From Diabrotica undecimpunctata (lineage: Eukaryota > Arthropoda > Insecta > Coleoptera > Chrysomelidae), in contig NC_092807.1 of assembly GCF_040954645.1 (NCBI RefSeq), forward strand, positions 50,042,991-50,106,990: a DNA stretch of 64,000 nucleotides, given 5' to 3'. Position numbers and translations under genes: made by a program. The notes beneath the pieces were generated by a model that was not told where the DNA came from, did not search any database, and saw only the letters and a program-made list of their open reading frames with translations. Numbering within the stretch: the stretch's first letter is position 1; each line of letters opens with the position of its first letter. Shown piece by piece: positions 22,719 through 33,099 of this stretch.

Positions 22719-23540
22719 ATGCCTGTAACGTGTAAATATTGTGATAAAGTTTTTTCAAGACAATTTACTTTAAATAGACACGTCACACAAATTCATTTTA
22801 AACAGGTTGAACGCATATCTTATGCTAAAAATGTATGGGGTTTTAAGTGTTTGGAACTTGATTGTGATAATTCCTTTCAGCAAGGAAAATTTTGACATTT
22901 CCTAATTTAATTTTTTTTTTGTTTAAGAATTTATTATTTGGAAACGATCAATGGAAGAAACATCCTGCAGCTTCTATGTTGTATCTAAATACAAGCAAGA
23001 TAAAAATATTACATACTTTAATTGCAATCGTAGCAAAACATGTAAGTAAGATACTTAACATATGATAACATCGTATTAGATGGATACTATAATTATTTAT
23101 AATTAAATTTTTTTTTCTTTGTAGCTCATGATGGAAAGCAAGTATTAAATAAGCAATACAAGCGTAATTGTAAGTCTCAAGGTTTATGCCATATGGATTC
23201 ATTATGCACTAGCCAAATAAAAATTGTCAGCGCCAATGATAAAATAACTGTGAATTTCCAAAAAACACACTATGGGCATGAAATTGACCTTGGAAAAATT
23301 AGACTCCCAAAGCAAGAAAGAGAAAAAATTGCTTCTAAATTGCTTGTTGGAATTCCACCTTAAAAGTAAGCAAATATATTTTAATATTATAAGATGATGT
23401 AATTGCCATGAATTTTATTTGTTTATTATTGCATCAGTAGCAGAAGTAAAATGTAGTATTTTTCAGAATTGTACAAAGTGTTTATGATAACATTGGAGAA
23501 CACTTGAAGAGAATAGATTATAAGATCATACATGGATTTA
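22719..23540 (+). pseudogene. Mutator-like transposase N-terminal exons
   Basis: An ATG at 22719 opens MPVTCKYCDKVFSRQFTLN, one classical C2H2 finger (C-x2-C-x12-H-x4-H ending HVTQIH), then FKCLELDCDNSFQQ. A second piece, 22925-23040, reads FIIWKRSMEETSCSFYVVS and TYFNCNRSKT, ending at donor GTAAGT (about 23042). After acceptor TTTGTAG (23124), a third piece reads SHDGKQVLNKQYKRNCKSQG, ITVNFQKTHYGHEIDLGKIR and ends near 23365. A fourth (RIVQSVYDNIGEHLKRIDYK) starts after TTTTTCAG at 23467. The FLYWCH/FAR1-like block with a TH-x-GHE motif and four-exon layout is what I know from insect MULE-like proteins. A stop near 22893 and a foreign LINE at 23541 break it. Confidence 0.65.
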
Positions 23541-23925
23541 TTGATCGTCCGAACCTGTTAAGCCAGATTAACTTTAATGTTCACCATTAAGCTCTACGTT
23601 ACCACAATGTTTTCAATATTCCTTTCCACAGAACAACCTATGGTATTCACAACTCATTGGATAGATACATGGGGCTATTAAATGATCGCGATTTTGATAC
23701 TTTCAATATAACTTTAACTCAGTTAAATTTTATTCTTGTTATACTTTGTTTTATTTTAGTATGTAAGATTTTTAGTCTCATTTTTTAAAACTTTTTAATA
23801 TTGATTTTATATAGTAATTTCAAGTTTTGAATCCTAACTGTGATATTGTATATTGTAATTTAAACTGTTAATGGGGTTATCCCGTGTATTAAATAAATAA
23901 ATAAAGAAATAGTACACTGACTGTA
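23541..23925 (+). pseudogene. Jockey-like LINE 3' end with tail
   Basis: It reads FIDRPNLLSQINFNV, then after a stop LRYHNVFNIPFHRTTYG and NSLDRYMGLLND. This is the extreme C-terminus of Jockey-clade ORF2 (...FHRTNYG...P+.R+...N). The 3' UTR ends TGGGGTTATCCCGTGTATTAAATAAATAAATAAAG, a typical Jockey end. It interrupts the Mutator-like fourth exon, so it inserted later. Confidence 0.7.
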
Positions 23926-24032
23926 CTATTTAAATAAAAATTAAAATAATTGTTATATACTACATGCATCTTGTATTTATTTCACCTTTCCCTAAATTGG
24001 AAACAACTGTAAAATGTTATGGTACATTGTAT

Positions 24033-24098
24033 ACCCTGTATATTATCAAAGAATATAGACGTCAAGCGTCTATATTCTTTGATATTATATAGGGTGTT
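24033..24098. repeat. Near-perfect hairpin
   Basis: TATCAAAGAATATAGACG is followed after a 5-base loop (TCAAG) by its exact complement. The pairing extends outward with two mismatches to ACCCTGTATA / TATATAGGGT. It lies within the Mutator-like element. Confidence 0.85.
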
Positions 24099-24992
24099 TA
24101 CACTCTTGTGATATTTTTTATAGGTGATAGTTTATCAAAAAAGAATGGTATTTCGTCTAATTAATTGTGGAAGAATTGTGCTTAATTTCTTATACATAGG
24201 GCTTAGAAGTTGGCAAACATTTAGATTTTTTTGTAATATTTAACACATACACACTTTAGAATATTCTTATGCAATTTGGTAAGCATTATTTATGGATTGT
24301 ACAGCTACTACAAGTTTTGTTGTAGGAGATATAAAGAAAAGTCGAGAGGTTGTTTTAAATGGAATTTACTTACAAAAAATCTTAGAAATTACATATTACA
24401 GAGGCCAACTGAAATTTTTCTTTAAATTATAAACGACATATCCCGAATCTACGTAACTTATTTAGATTATTACACGGTTCTTATACGTGTAGTGGCAATT
24501 CATTCTATAGGTTGTGTACACCAAATTTCATTTGAATATTCTAATGCGCTAAAGAGATATTACAAAAAAATCTAAATTTTTGGAAACTTCAATGGCCTGT
24601 ATTTGAGAAAGGAAGCAAATTCGACCATCCCTTATTCTACACAATACCTTTATTGCTAACCTACCACCACTTAAAAATAAAATCGCAAGACTGTAAACAC
24701 CGTCTATACATTGTAACATTTTCTTCTAAAAAATATGACTATTTACCTCATTATGTGTTTTGTACAAGCGTAAACGAAGTATACCAATCATTATTATTTA
24801 AGTTTTTTGATGAACTAAAATAATTAATGAAATGACTGTTTAAATGTAACAGGAGTAATTTTTTACAGCTTTCTAAATAAAAATTATTATTAAAAAATTA
24901 AAGTAGTATTTATAATTAATTCTGTAAAAAATCTAGATTTTGTTACCAAAGTATGTATAGGAATAAAAAAAAGACAGAAATTGAATACAATA

Positions 24993-25302
24993 AGGGTCGA
25001 TTGTTCGAACGCTAATGAGAACTCAAATATTTAATTAAAATCAAATACGTTACATTTTGAGGTTATCTTGACTGATTTATTCAATGACGTTTGGATTTAT
25101 TCAATTTTATTATTTTGCGTTTTAATTTAAAATAAACCATAATTAAACTTATCTCTTTCTGATGTTAATTTCATGTTTTTATTTACAAATCAATAATAAT
25201 AATAAGCAATTTTGACAGCTGCTGTGACGTATTTGCTTGTAATTAAATATTTGCAATATTTGATTACAATCAAGTTTTGATTAGCGGTCGAACAACCGGC
25301 AC
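24993..25302. mobile_element. ~310-bp MITE flanked by TA
   Basis: The ends AGGGTCGATTGTTCGAACGC and (reverse) GTGCCGGTTGTTCGACCGCT continue inward as TAAT(G/C)A(G/A)AACT and, after a gap, AAATATTTAATTA and CAAATACGT. TA flanks both ends (24991-24992 and 25303-25304). No coding content. This suggests a non-autonomous Tc1/mariner-type element. Confidence 0.7.
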
Positions 25303-25410
25303 TAATTGTTACCATATATTTCAAACTTCCCGCCATTCGTTAAATACTTGCACATATAAATAGTAGTGGGGGGTGCTGAGTCGGGAAATTAAGCTCTCGT
25401 TAGTCCGTGA

Positions 25411-25898
25411 GGTCACATGATACCAACACGAAATATTTAGGCGGTAGGCGTGTTCTTTTTTCGAATCACTTTGCCGAGTACACTGGCATTACAGTCACTA
25501 GACATATTTTATTATATACGCGTAGAAATTATATTTAAAGGTTTCTATTAATGTTACCTTACAGAAATACACAATAATATGTTTCATTTAATTTGTATAA
25601 ATGCATTATAAAACGTTTTTATGAAGAACATTTGTTCGGAACGCACTGTAACTGTAATCGAACGAAGGTGATATTTTGGCATAAATTGGTAACACTTATT
25701 TGACAGTTGCGGTGTTGACACTTTTTGTATTTTATTATTTTGAATTTTAAAGTGAATACCTCTTGTTTTATATTTTTACCTATTTCATAAAATCTGTTCT
25801 TTTTAGAACAAAATTAGTTTTTTAGAACAAAATTAGTGTGTTATATTTCAAAAATGTCACGTAAGAATTTAAATAGTCGTTGTAAAGAGATAGTAATA
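25411..25898. other. Gap with a short ATG frame
   Basis: Flank of the Mutator-like element. An ATG at 25854 opens only 16 codons (MSRKNLNSRCKEIV...) before the MITE at 25899. It could be the start of an interrupted exon but has no support. Confidence 0.3.
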
Positions 25899-26601
25899 AA
25901 GTAGACTCCCTCTATAACGAGAACTAAAATGACAGACTAATTACCTCGTTATAAGCCGATATATCAGAAAATCATAATACTGTGCATACATATGAATCTG
26001 TAGTTTTCTAAACCATTAACTTTCTATAGTGAAGCCATTCGGAGCAATATAAGATGCTAATAAATATTGTTTGATTGACGTTTTTGAAAAAAAGTTATTT
26101 ACTTTTATTGTCAATGAAATATATTAAAACATAAAAGAGTTGTTTACTTTTATTATCAATGATATACGTTAAAACAAAAAAGCTGTACTTATATTTTTTT
26201 CCAACTACATAATGTATAAATCGTATTTTCAAGGATAACATAAACTATTGCTTCTGCAATTTTAAGAACTCTGTTATTTTTAACTGCTTTAAATGGTCCA
26301 GTATCATTCTATCTTATATTTTCTAAAGATGTGGAACAGTTGTATTTATTCATTGTAAAGAAGTTTATTGCGGGCTGCAGTTAAGTTTATTGAGGGGCTG
26401 TTTGAAAAGGTATTTATTTATAGCCACGACCGGACTAAAAACGTAAAAAACACGTTTTTGGATCTTATTTTCTCTCGTTATAACCAAATTTGCCTCGCTA
26501 TAGACGGTTATAGTTCAATAGAAATTTCACGGGACATCTAATGTATCTCGTTATAAGCGAAAACTCGTAATAACCGTGTTCGTTATAAAGGAAATATACT
26601 G
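25899..26601. mobile_element. pogo/Tigger-type MITE with CTCGTTATAA subterminal repeats
   Basis: The left end AAGTAGACTCCCTCTATAAC and the right end, reversed (CAGTATATTTCCTTTATAAC), are imperfect TIRs with TA on each side (25897-25898 and 26602-26603). Inside each end, CTCGTTATAA or its complement recurs (about 25915, 25963, 26473, 26550). TIRs starting CAGTA(x)A(x)TCCCTCTATAACG are typical of Tigger/pogo elements. About 700 bp, no transposase, so non-autonomous. Confidence 0.75.
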
Positions 26602-26689
26602 TACTTATATATGATTTTATACAAGTTTTGTTTCCAACGAAACAAAAGAATTAAATTTTTTTAAATTTAAAGTAGCCAAGTCTGGCTTC

Positions 26690-26858
26690 AAAGAACCTGT
26701 CAGCATTTCATAACCAAGAGGAATTACAGAAGAAAGGAAGCTAGCGATTTTGCAAAATTTGCTTACATTAATTCCTGAAAATCGAAGACAATTTTGGCAG
26801 AGCCTTCCCGTCAATGATGCAGCCGCAGATTTAAGATCGGAGTTTGATGATGTTTAAT
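26690..26858 (+). pseudogene. C-terminal tail of a transposon-derived protein (uncertain)
   Basis: The frame reads KSGFKEPVSIS, one stop, then PRGITEERKLAILQNLLTLI, PENRRQFWQSLPVNDAAADL and FDDV before a stop at 26856. The PRGI-x-E-(E/K)-(R/K)-K...L...L...IP..R..FW..LP pattern looks like the tail of the same broad family as 18318-18535. I recall this pattern but cannot confirm it. It could also be the last exon of an unrecognised gene whose earlier exon was interrupted by the MITE. Confidence 0.35.
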
Positions 26859-27029
26859 AAGTGGATTTTGTGTTTTTTTAATAATTAATAATCTGTTTTG
26901 ACTAATTATTTGTTTTTCAACAAAATGTAGAGTTAAGCTTAATGATGTTTTAAGAAAGTTCTTAACTAATAAAGTTAATAAAACGAAATGATTTTTGTCA
27001 CCGTGCTTTCCGTTGAAGAAATATTACAC

Positions 27030-27325
27030 TAAAAAGCAGTGACCTCAAAGTAATTGGAGTTACTGCTTTTTTATGTAATTCATTCTTAACGGTTGTAATA
27101 ATATACATTGCTTAAAAGCAGTATCCGCCATTTTCATTAAAATTTATAAAAATAGCTTACAAAAAAATAAACTTATTCAATGATATCAAAAAGAACTACA
27201 ACACAGTTAAACAATTCCGGAATCCATAAATAAATATATGGTGGCTCAGCCCTGTTTATTAAAATCTGCATTATCTCGAAACTTACATTTGTGGAGATAC
27301 TGCCTTTTTGCTTAGGACGGCAGTA
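27030..27325. repeat. Second copy of the ATACTGCC repeat, inverted
   Basis: The right end GGAGATACTGCCTTTTTGCT with AGGACGGCAGTAT (27291-27325) is the reverse complement of 1497-1530. The left end (AAAAAGCAGTGACCTC ... GGAGTTACTGCTTTTTTA, 27030-27074) carries the same GAG(T/A)TACTGC motif inverted. The spacing (about 295 bp) is like that of the first copy (about 270 bp). It may be a small TIR element. Confidence 0.55.
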
Positions 27326-27329
27326 TACT

Positions 27330-28035
27330 GACCCTATCTTGTGTAAAGAGAGAACTCAAAAATTGACTGGCCAGTTGGTTGTTAAAACTAGTGCTAATAA
27401 ACACACACACATATAGAAGCTCAAAGCTTGCTGGTGCGAATTGGGACGGTACACCAATCTATATTTTCGAATTCATCGTTGACGTTGTAAACAAATTTTT
27501 GAAAAATAGTTTACAACCGATGAAACTGTTAAGAGTTTCATATTTTGTAAAACGAAGACTATTAAAATATGCATCGGCAATCTGTAAAGGGGCGTTTAAA
27601 GAAACTTATTCAAAAAATTTATCAAAGCAATCAAATCTTAACTGTCTTTTCCTTAATAAAAGGATTGTTTACATATCACGTTAGCGCCAATCCGTCACGA
27701 TTCTCTCATACCTACATAATATATAAACATTAGATTTTATTTTATTTGCCTAATACCCAAATTGCTAATTTATGCGTAAGTAATTTAGGTAAACATTCCA
27801 TTTATGGTTATCAAGAAACAATTCGAGCCATACACCTGTACTTTTTATGGTTCTGTTAAAGGTTTTAATAGTCGATCATAAAAAACATTTTATTGCTTTG
27901 GTTTTACAAACTAGAAGGCAATTAAAAGATCGTTAATTTTTCTCCTTTGTTAAGATTCCCTATACATTGCCGCTTCTTAGCCGCTTTTACCTTGAATTTC
28001 ATTCATTTTATGTTTATGTTTTGTGCTTATCATCC
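27330..28035. other. No gene recognised
   Basis: One 101-codon + strand frame (27379-27684) has no recognisable motif and low-complexity composition. I do not support it. Confidence 0.4.
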
Positions 28036-28039
28036 TAAC

Positions 28040-29285
28040 GTTTCTTTATAATTTGTAATTATGTAAAACTGGCCCTTTTCTTTTCCAGACCACCTCTCCT
28101 TTTTTTATCTTTTTTTTCATCACATCTTTGGGATTTCCTTTTCTGTTCTCCGTAATTGTTCCCACACAATTTGTTTTTTTTTTCCTGAATAACTGTTCAG
28201 CCAAACTCACGCTGGTATAGTAGTTATCCATATATACCGTGCGACCTTTTTTTAAATAGTCGGAAAGTAATGTATAACTATAGAATGCATATGGGAAACG
28301 TGACTTTCTTTTATTGTACACTTGTCTGCGTATACAAGAACATTGATAATAAATCCATCACTAGTAGGTATCACATATAAATTTATACCATACTTATGGC
28401 TTTTGTTGGCTAAATAGTCTAAATACTGCTTAAAAGATAAGCGCCCCTACCAGTTTATCATAGAATCATCTATTGATAAATTTGGTCCGGGATAGAAAAG
28501 TTTTTTGATATTTGCCAATATCATGTCTAAAACTGGACGAACTTTAAAATAATTTATCAGTATGATCAAGAAAATCGTGATTAGAAAATGGTAACATTTT
28601 TAGAATCATCTGTAATGTTTCTGGACACCGTATGTCCAAAAATCGGATGATAGTATAGCGGATATTTACTTCACTGTTTCGAGAGTTGTGGGAAAACTAC
28701 TGTGCCCCTGAGACACCAAAGTCCAATAAACTTTTTCATTTCCTCGACAGATGTTTTCCATTGTTTCTCTCTTAGCGACCTATTATTACGACACCAAATT
28801 ACCTCATTACCTCTTCTATTTGTTTCATTAGTAATTAGTTGAAAAATGTTGTCATCAAAAAATTGATAGAAGTCAACAGGTTATGCTTCAGACGTCAAAT
28901 TGACATTAATTCGAGAATTTACAGTAAAAGACACATCAACAGTTCTTCCGTATCCGTCAAATCATCATTGTTATCATTATTGCGTGAAGGCGATACTCTT
29001 GGAGAATTATCTGCTACTGGATCTTCATTTTGGGTATAAGAATCAGAGAAAAGTAGAGGTTCATTTTCTGCTGCATTGTTCGAGTTCAAACTACTTCTAC
29101 TGGATGCATTTGAGGGGCAGTAGTTCTTGTCAGTTACGTCATCATCACTAGAAAAATTACATTCATCTTCACTAGAGTTATCCCAATACTTTTCTAATTC
29201 TGCCTGCGTCAACGGTTTCTTTCTATCATCAAATAATAGTAGTAAATTAATAAAATTACAATCAATCACACCTGAAAGAGACAAT
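28040..29285 (-). pseudogene. piggyBac-type transposase pseudogene
   Basis: Read on the minus strand, the acidic N-terminus (QAELEKYWDNSSEDE, about 29220-28930) is followed by VRPVLDMILANIKKLFYPGP, LSIDDSMINW (catalytic Asp region), GRLSFKQYLDYLANKSHKYG and INVLVYADK. An open frame at 28321-28046 then holds KKGRTVYMDNYYTSVSLAEQ and CVGTITENRKGNPKDV. MDNYYTS is the second catalytic Asp motif of DDE_Tnp_1_7 (piggyBac). Frameshifts and stops occur at about 28330 and 28400-28900, and the C-terminal Cys-rich domain is missing. It is a dead copy. No TTAA-bounded ends were identified. Confidence 0.8.
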
Positions 29286-29399
29286 ATGAAATATAGTAAA
29301 ACAACTAATCACTACTTATGTGTTGAAATAAAAGAAAAAACCTTTGTTCTTACAGTGTTATATTGAGAACTCAAAAAAGATGAGGTTGAAAGAATTTTG

Positions 29400-30215
29400 C
29401 TATTAATATTAGAGGTATAATCATAAATGATATGTTGAGGAACACCAAAAGTAAAGAGGACATGGTTTTCAAGGTAGTTAGTGACATTTTAGACGGTAGC
29501 TTTGCGTTGGGGATGGATTAAGGTATATTTGGGGAACCAGTCAGTCACGACGTTAACCATGAGAAACCTTTTTTTCTACGGATTAGGGGACCAATGAGGT
29601 CAATTGCAATGATTTACCAGGGGAATTCGTTTTTTTCTGGTTTCCCATTAAGACCATTTGAGAAACATTCGGAGATTTTCGAGTGCCACAGACTTGGTAA
29701 GAACGGACGTATTTGAGAATATCTTTTCTTAGTTTTCGCCGGTAAAATTTTTCTTTGACCCGGGATACAGTTTTGAAATAGCCTAGATGACCACAGGTAG
29801 CGGGTTTGACAAGATTTATAACGTCCTGTTTTTTGGGGAGAAGGTACTAAGACTTTCCATTTTATTTCGTTGGATTTATTCTTTGTCTACTTTCCATTGG
29901 GGTAAGTTATCGGGATTAGCTACAATTTTGGATCGTAAATTATTATACCAAGGTTCGATTCTATTTAGATCTACATTAAGAAAAGTTATTTCAGGACTTA
30001 CTGGATTTTCGTCCAGAGGAACTTGTTCGTGCATTCTGCTAACAGCATCCGGTACTTTATGAAATAATTCTTTTCGGTGAACGAGAGTAAAATTATGTTG
30101 TTTTAGGCGCATGGCCCAACCACAAAGACGACCAGAGCGGTTTTTAAGGGTAATTAACCAGAGAAGGAAATAGTGGTCAGTGATGACTGTGAATCCGCCA
30201 CTGACTATCATTTAC
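29400..30215 (-). pseudogene. Ty3/gypsy RNase H-integrase remnant
   Basis: The open part (30211-29876, minus) reads VITDHYFLLWLITLKNRSGR, LCGWAMRLKQHNFTLVHRK and PDAVSRMHEQVP. This is the RNase H end and connection of a gypsy polyprotein (TDH..L.WL....GR..RW...L....F...HR.G...N..DALSR). Further on, GHLGYFKTVSRVKEKFY with C-x2-C-like residues (RSYQVCG) is an H2C2 integrase zinc finger. Stops accumulate past 29700. It lies head-to-head with the plus-strand gypsy remnant at 30388-31590. Confidence 0.8.
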
Positions 30216-30387
30216 ACTAAATATTAACTACACAAAGGTTAAATGGTAGATACTGATTGATACCTGAGCGTATGATGCTGATGTGCAAAGGATGATAAGA
30301 AAAGGAAAAATTAACCTTTTGTTCCATCCACCCGTACGGTGGATACTATTGACCAAGTATCTTCCCCCATCAATACCGTAGAAGTAA

Positions 30388-31590
30388 ATGCTGCCTCAGT
30401 TTGCAAACGTGACCCGTGACGATTCTATCTCTAGTGTGGAAAACCAAAAATGCGTCCAGAAAAATCCTCCGAAATATTTTCAGCTTAGAAACAATTCTTC
30501 TAGTAATAACTTCGCCAAGAACCGTCTATCAGAAATGAACTCCACACCTATCTCAACTTCAAAACAAAATTCTTCTACCGCATGTTGGAACTGACAGGGC
30601 AAAGGTCACACTCACCGTGAATGTCTTCGTCCTAGGAAAATATTTTGTTACCGATGTGAAAAGCTTGAAGTTACCTTCCCACAATGTATTCAAAAAACTA
30701 ACTTACGGAATAAGTACCTACCACCGGTTATTATATTTTAAGTCACTCCAAAAAGCCCGATACCACTACCGTTTCTTCAAATAGATTTAGGAATAATTTT
30801 TCTCGAATTTACCGTTCTTCCGCATCTCACCAAAATACCGTTACGTCACGTCTTCTGATGAATGAGAAATGAATGAGAAAATTATCTCGCGCAAGTTAAA
30901 AACTTCTACCGTCTTTCCTCTCATAATAGAGTTTCTCCTATAGTGGTTTCTAAAAATACCGATAAAAGACCTTTCATATCTGTGAACATCTACAATCAAG
31001 ATTTTACCGTCTTGTTTGATAATTACTTGTGCTGGACAACAAGGTCTTGAATTTGTTCTCAAAAATATCATCAAAATAAATAAATCTGTCAGTCCAAAAG
31101 TCTCCCTAGCAGACGGTTCGAAAAAAAGTAACCAGTCTTATCGATTTACCTATTCTTGCCGACGTCTTCAGAGTAATTCAATGGCTTGTAGTGCCATCTT
31201 TACCGTGTACCTATATTCTAGGAAGTAACTTCGCTGAACAATTTTGTCTCTATTGATTTCGATACCAACAAATGGAATACTAAATCTCACGAACCGATCC
31301 ATACTTTTTTTATGACCCATCCAGAACTTCTCTTCCCGCAACTCTGTTCATTAGAGTCCCTTAGTTCGACTGAACGTACCTTAGCGGACAAACTCATCGA
31401 TAATTTTAACGAATTTAATAGGGCTCACATTATAGGCTGCACAAACAAAATATAAATGACGATAGACACTGGTGTCTCAAAACCAATCAAGCGACGTCCT
31501 TTGCCTATGTCTCCCTATATGTCCAATATTTTAAATAAAGAACTGGATTCAATGCTACAGTTAGGTGTAATAGAACGTATTTGTACGTAT
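30388..31590 (+). pseudogene. Ty3/gypsy gag-protease-RT start remnant
   Basis: A gag-like stretch (VQKNPPKYFQLRNNSSSNNF) leads to two zinc knuckles: CWN(stop)QGKGHTHREC, in which the second Cys has become a stop, and CYRCEKLEVTFPQC. A degraded protease region follows. From about 31440, TIDTGVSKPIKRRPLPMSPY and NKELDSMLQLGVIER form the classic lead-in to a gypsy RT. The similarity ends near 31590, where a piggyBac fragment begins. Several stops and shifts are present. Orientation is opposite to 29400-30215, so the two pieces are either inverted parts of one element or two elements. Confidence 0.75.
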
Positions 31591-31599
31591 TTGTACGTA

Positions 31600-32562
31600 T
31601 TTGTACAATACAAGGAAGTGTCGCGTTAGGGTTCGGTTGATTTATCAGTAGACTATATTTTGTTGTTTCAGACACTATCATTTCTAGCAACTCATCAGTA
31701 ATAAATAATTCCAACAGTTGCACACAACTCATCTCTGAATATTTACTGTAATCCACTTTTGGAAAGTTGCGCGGCGTATAATGAAGGTCTCCATCATTAT
31801 AAGTTGTAGGTTCTGGCAGATCAATTACCATTCGGAGATTTGTATTAGTTTTTATTTCATAAGAACTATTTACGTTCTGCAAATTCTTATCATAGCTTGC
31901 TTCTAGGTCTGATTGTACACCTCCTAGACGGTCAGAGTCTGCAAATACAACTTCCGCACCTGCACGAAGTTGACGAGGATTCAAGTTATCCGGGTCACCA
32001 CCTTCGTCTTCGTCACCTGAATCCTCATCCGTAAGGAAATTTGATTCAGGCGGCTCAATAAAAATGCCTGTTACATCATCTCCTTCATATGCGATATCTA
32101 AAGCTTCCTGTAGTGTAATTCTGCTGAAATTATAAAAAGATATGTTTTGACTACATAACCGCCTAGTGGGTCCAAATGGGTACAGCAATATTTACATGAA
32201 TTTTTAACTGCCCCTTGTAATTTTGATACAAAAATATGCACACTACGTTATATTTTAAGATTTTTTAAAATAAGTAAAATTGATTTGATCCTAGTATTCC
32301 CAAAAAAAGGTACTGAAAATTTACTTACATAAATCGGATGTCCATTATCAAACACTTTTTACTATAACACGATTTTCTAACTTCCTTAGCTTGTGAAATC
32401 TAATAAAACACTGATGAGTATTCATCAACGCAGGTTCAGACAAGTCTAAATAAAGTACACATGCGGTAAATTTAATGTTGGTTGCCTGTTTTATTATAAT
32501 TTTATTGTGTTAAACAATACCTTTACAGCTGGGTCCATATGGTGACTGTAGGCGCTAATGGG
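31600..32562 (-). mobile_element. piggyBac-like element, 5' part only
   Basis: The right boundary is TTAA (32563-32566) followed on the minus strand by CCCATTAGCGCCTACAGTCA, a piggyBac-style CCC... end. The minus-strand frame carries an acidic N-terminus (LQEALDIAYEGDDVTGIFIE, DEDSGDEDEGGDPDN) followed by YSKYSEMSCVQLLELFITDE, MIVSETTKYSLLINQ. This is the start of the piggyBac core (E..S...LF..FF..E+...I+..TN.YA). The sequence is lost at about 31600 at the junction with the gypsy remnant, so catalytic residues are absent. It is unrelated in sequence to the piggyBac at 28040. Confidence 0.7.
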
Positions 32563-33099
32563 TTAAGGCTTGAGTAGGCCCTAGGCAACATTGTAATTTC
32601 GGGCCTATTTTTCAGGCTAACGCAAAGTATATATGGCGCATACTTTGAATTTGGTAGTTCTATAAACATAGATCTACATGCATAACATATAGTAGGTATG
32701 TATTTCTATTTAATTATCGAATTAAAAAAAAAGGAAAAAATAATATAAAAATTAAAGAAATATAATTTATTAAAACAAACAATAATACTTAAACAAATAC
32801 ACAATAGTTATATTGCCATTTTTCTTAGTTTTAAATCTGCAAACTCCTGATATTAGTTTGTCATCATTAATAGAGTTCTATTATATACTCCTTTTATATA
32901 TAAAGTAATGATAAAATATTTAATTTTTGTTTGCCTACCTAATGGGATCGTAAAAAAATTTTATTCTGAATTCAGTTGTGTTTAAATTAGGGAATGTTGC
33001 AATAATATTATTTTCCTGAATAAATGACCACATGAAGAGAGGCGAAATAATGTTTCTTTACTTATAAAAGTCTTAAATAATTGTAATACTTCATTTTTC

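Larger units (their letters stand above)
22565..25400 (+). mobile_element. Mutator-like element with TIRs and 10-bp TSD
   Basis: The left end CGAGAGCTTATTTTCCCGAC is mirrored at the right end (25381-25399: TCGGGAAATTAAGCTCTCG), followed inward by GCACCCCCCAC on both sides. TAGTCCGTGA flanks it at 22555-22564 and 25401-25410. A 9-11-bp duplication and the C2H2/FLYWCH-like exons inside are typical of Mutator-like elements. The catalytic part of the transposase is missing. Nested inside are a Jockey 3' end (23541-23925) and a TA-flanked MITE (24993-25302). The only flaw is one extra T (25400) between the right TIR and the duplication. Confidence 0.85.

Noticed and set aside
27379..27684. 101-codon plus-strand frame as a gene
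   Set aside because: No domain, no splice context, composition as expected by chance in AT-rich DNA.
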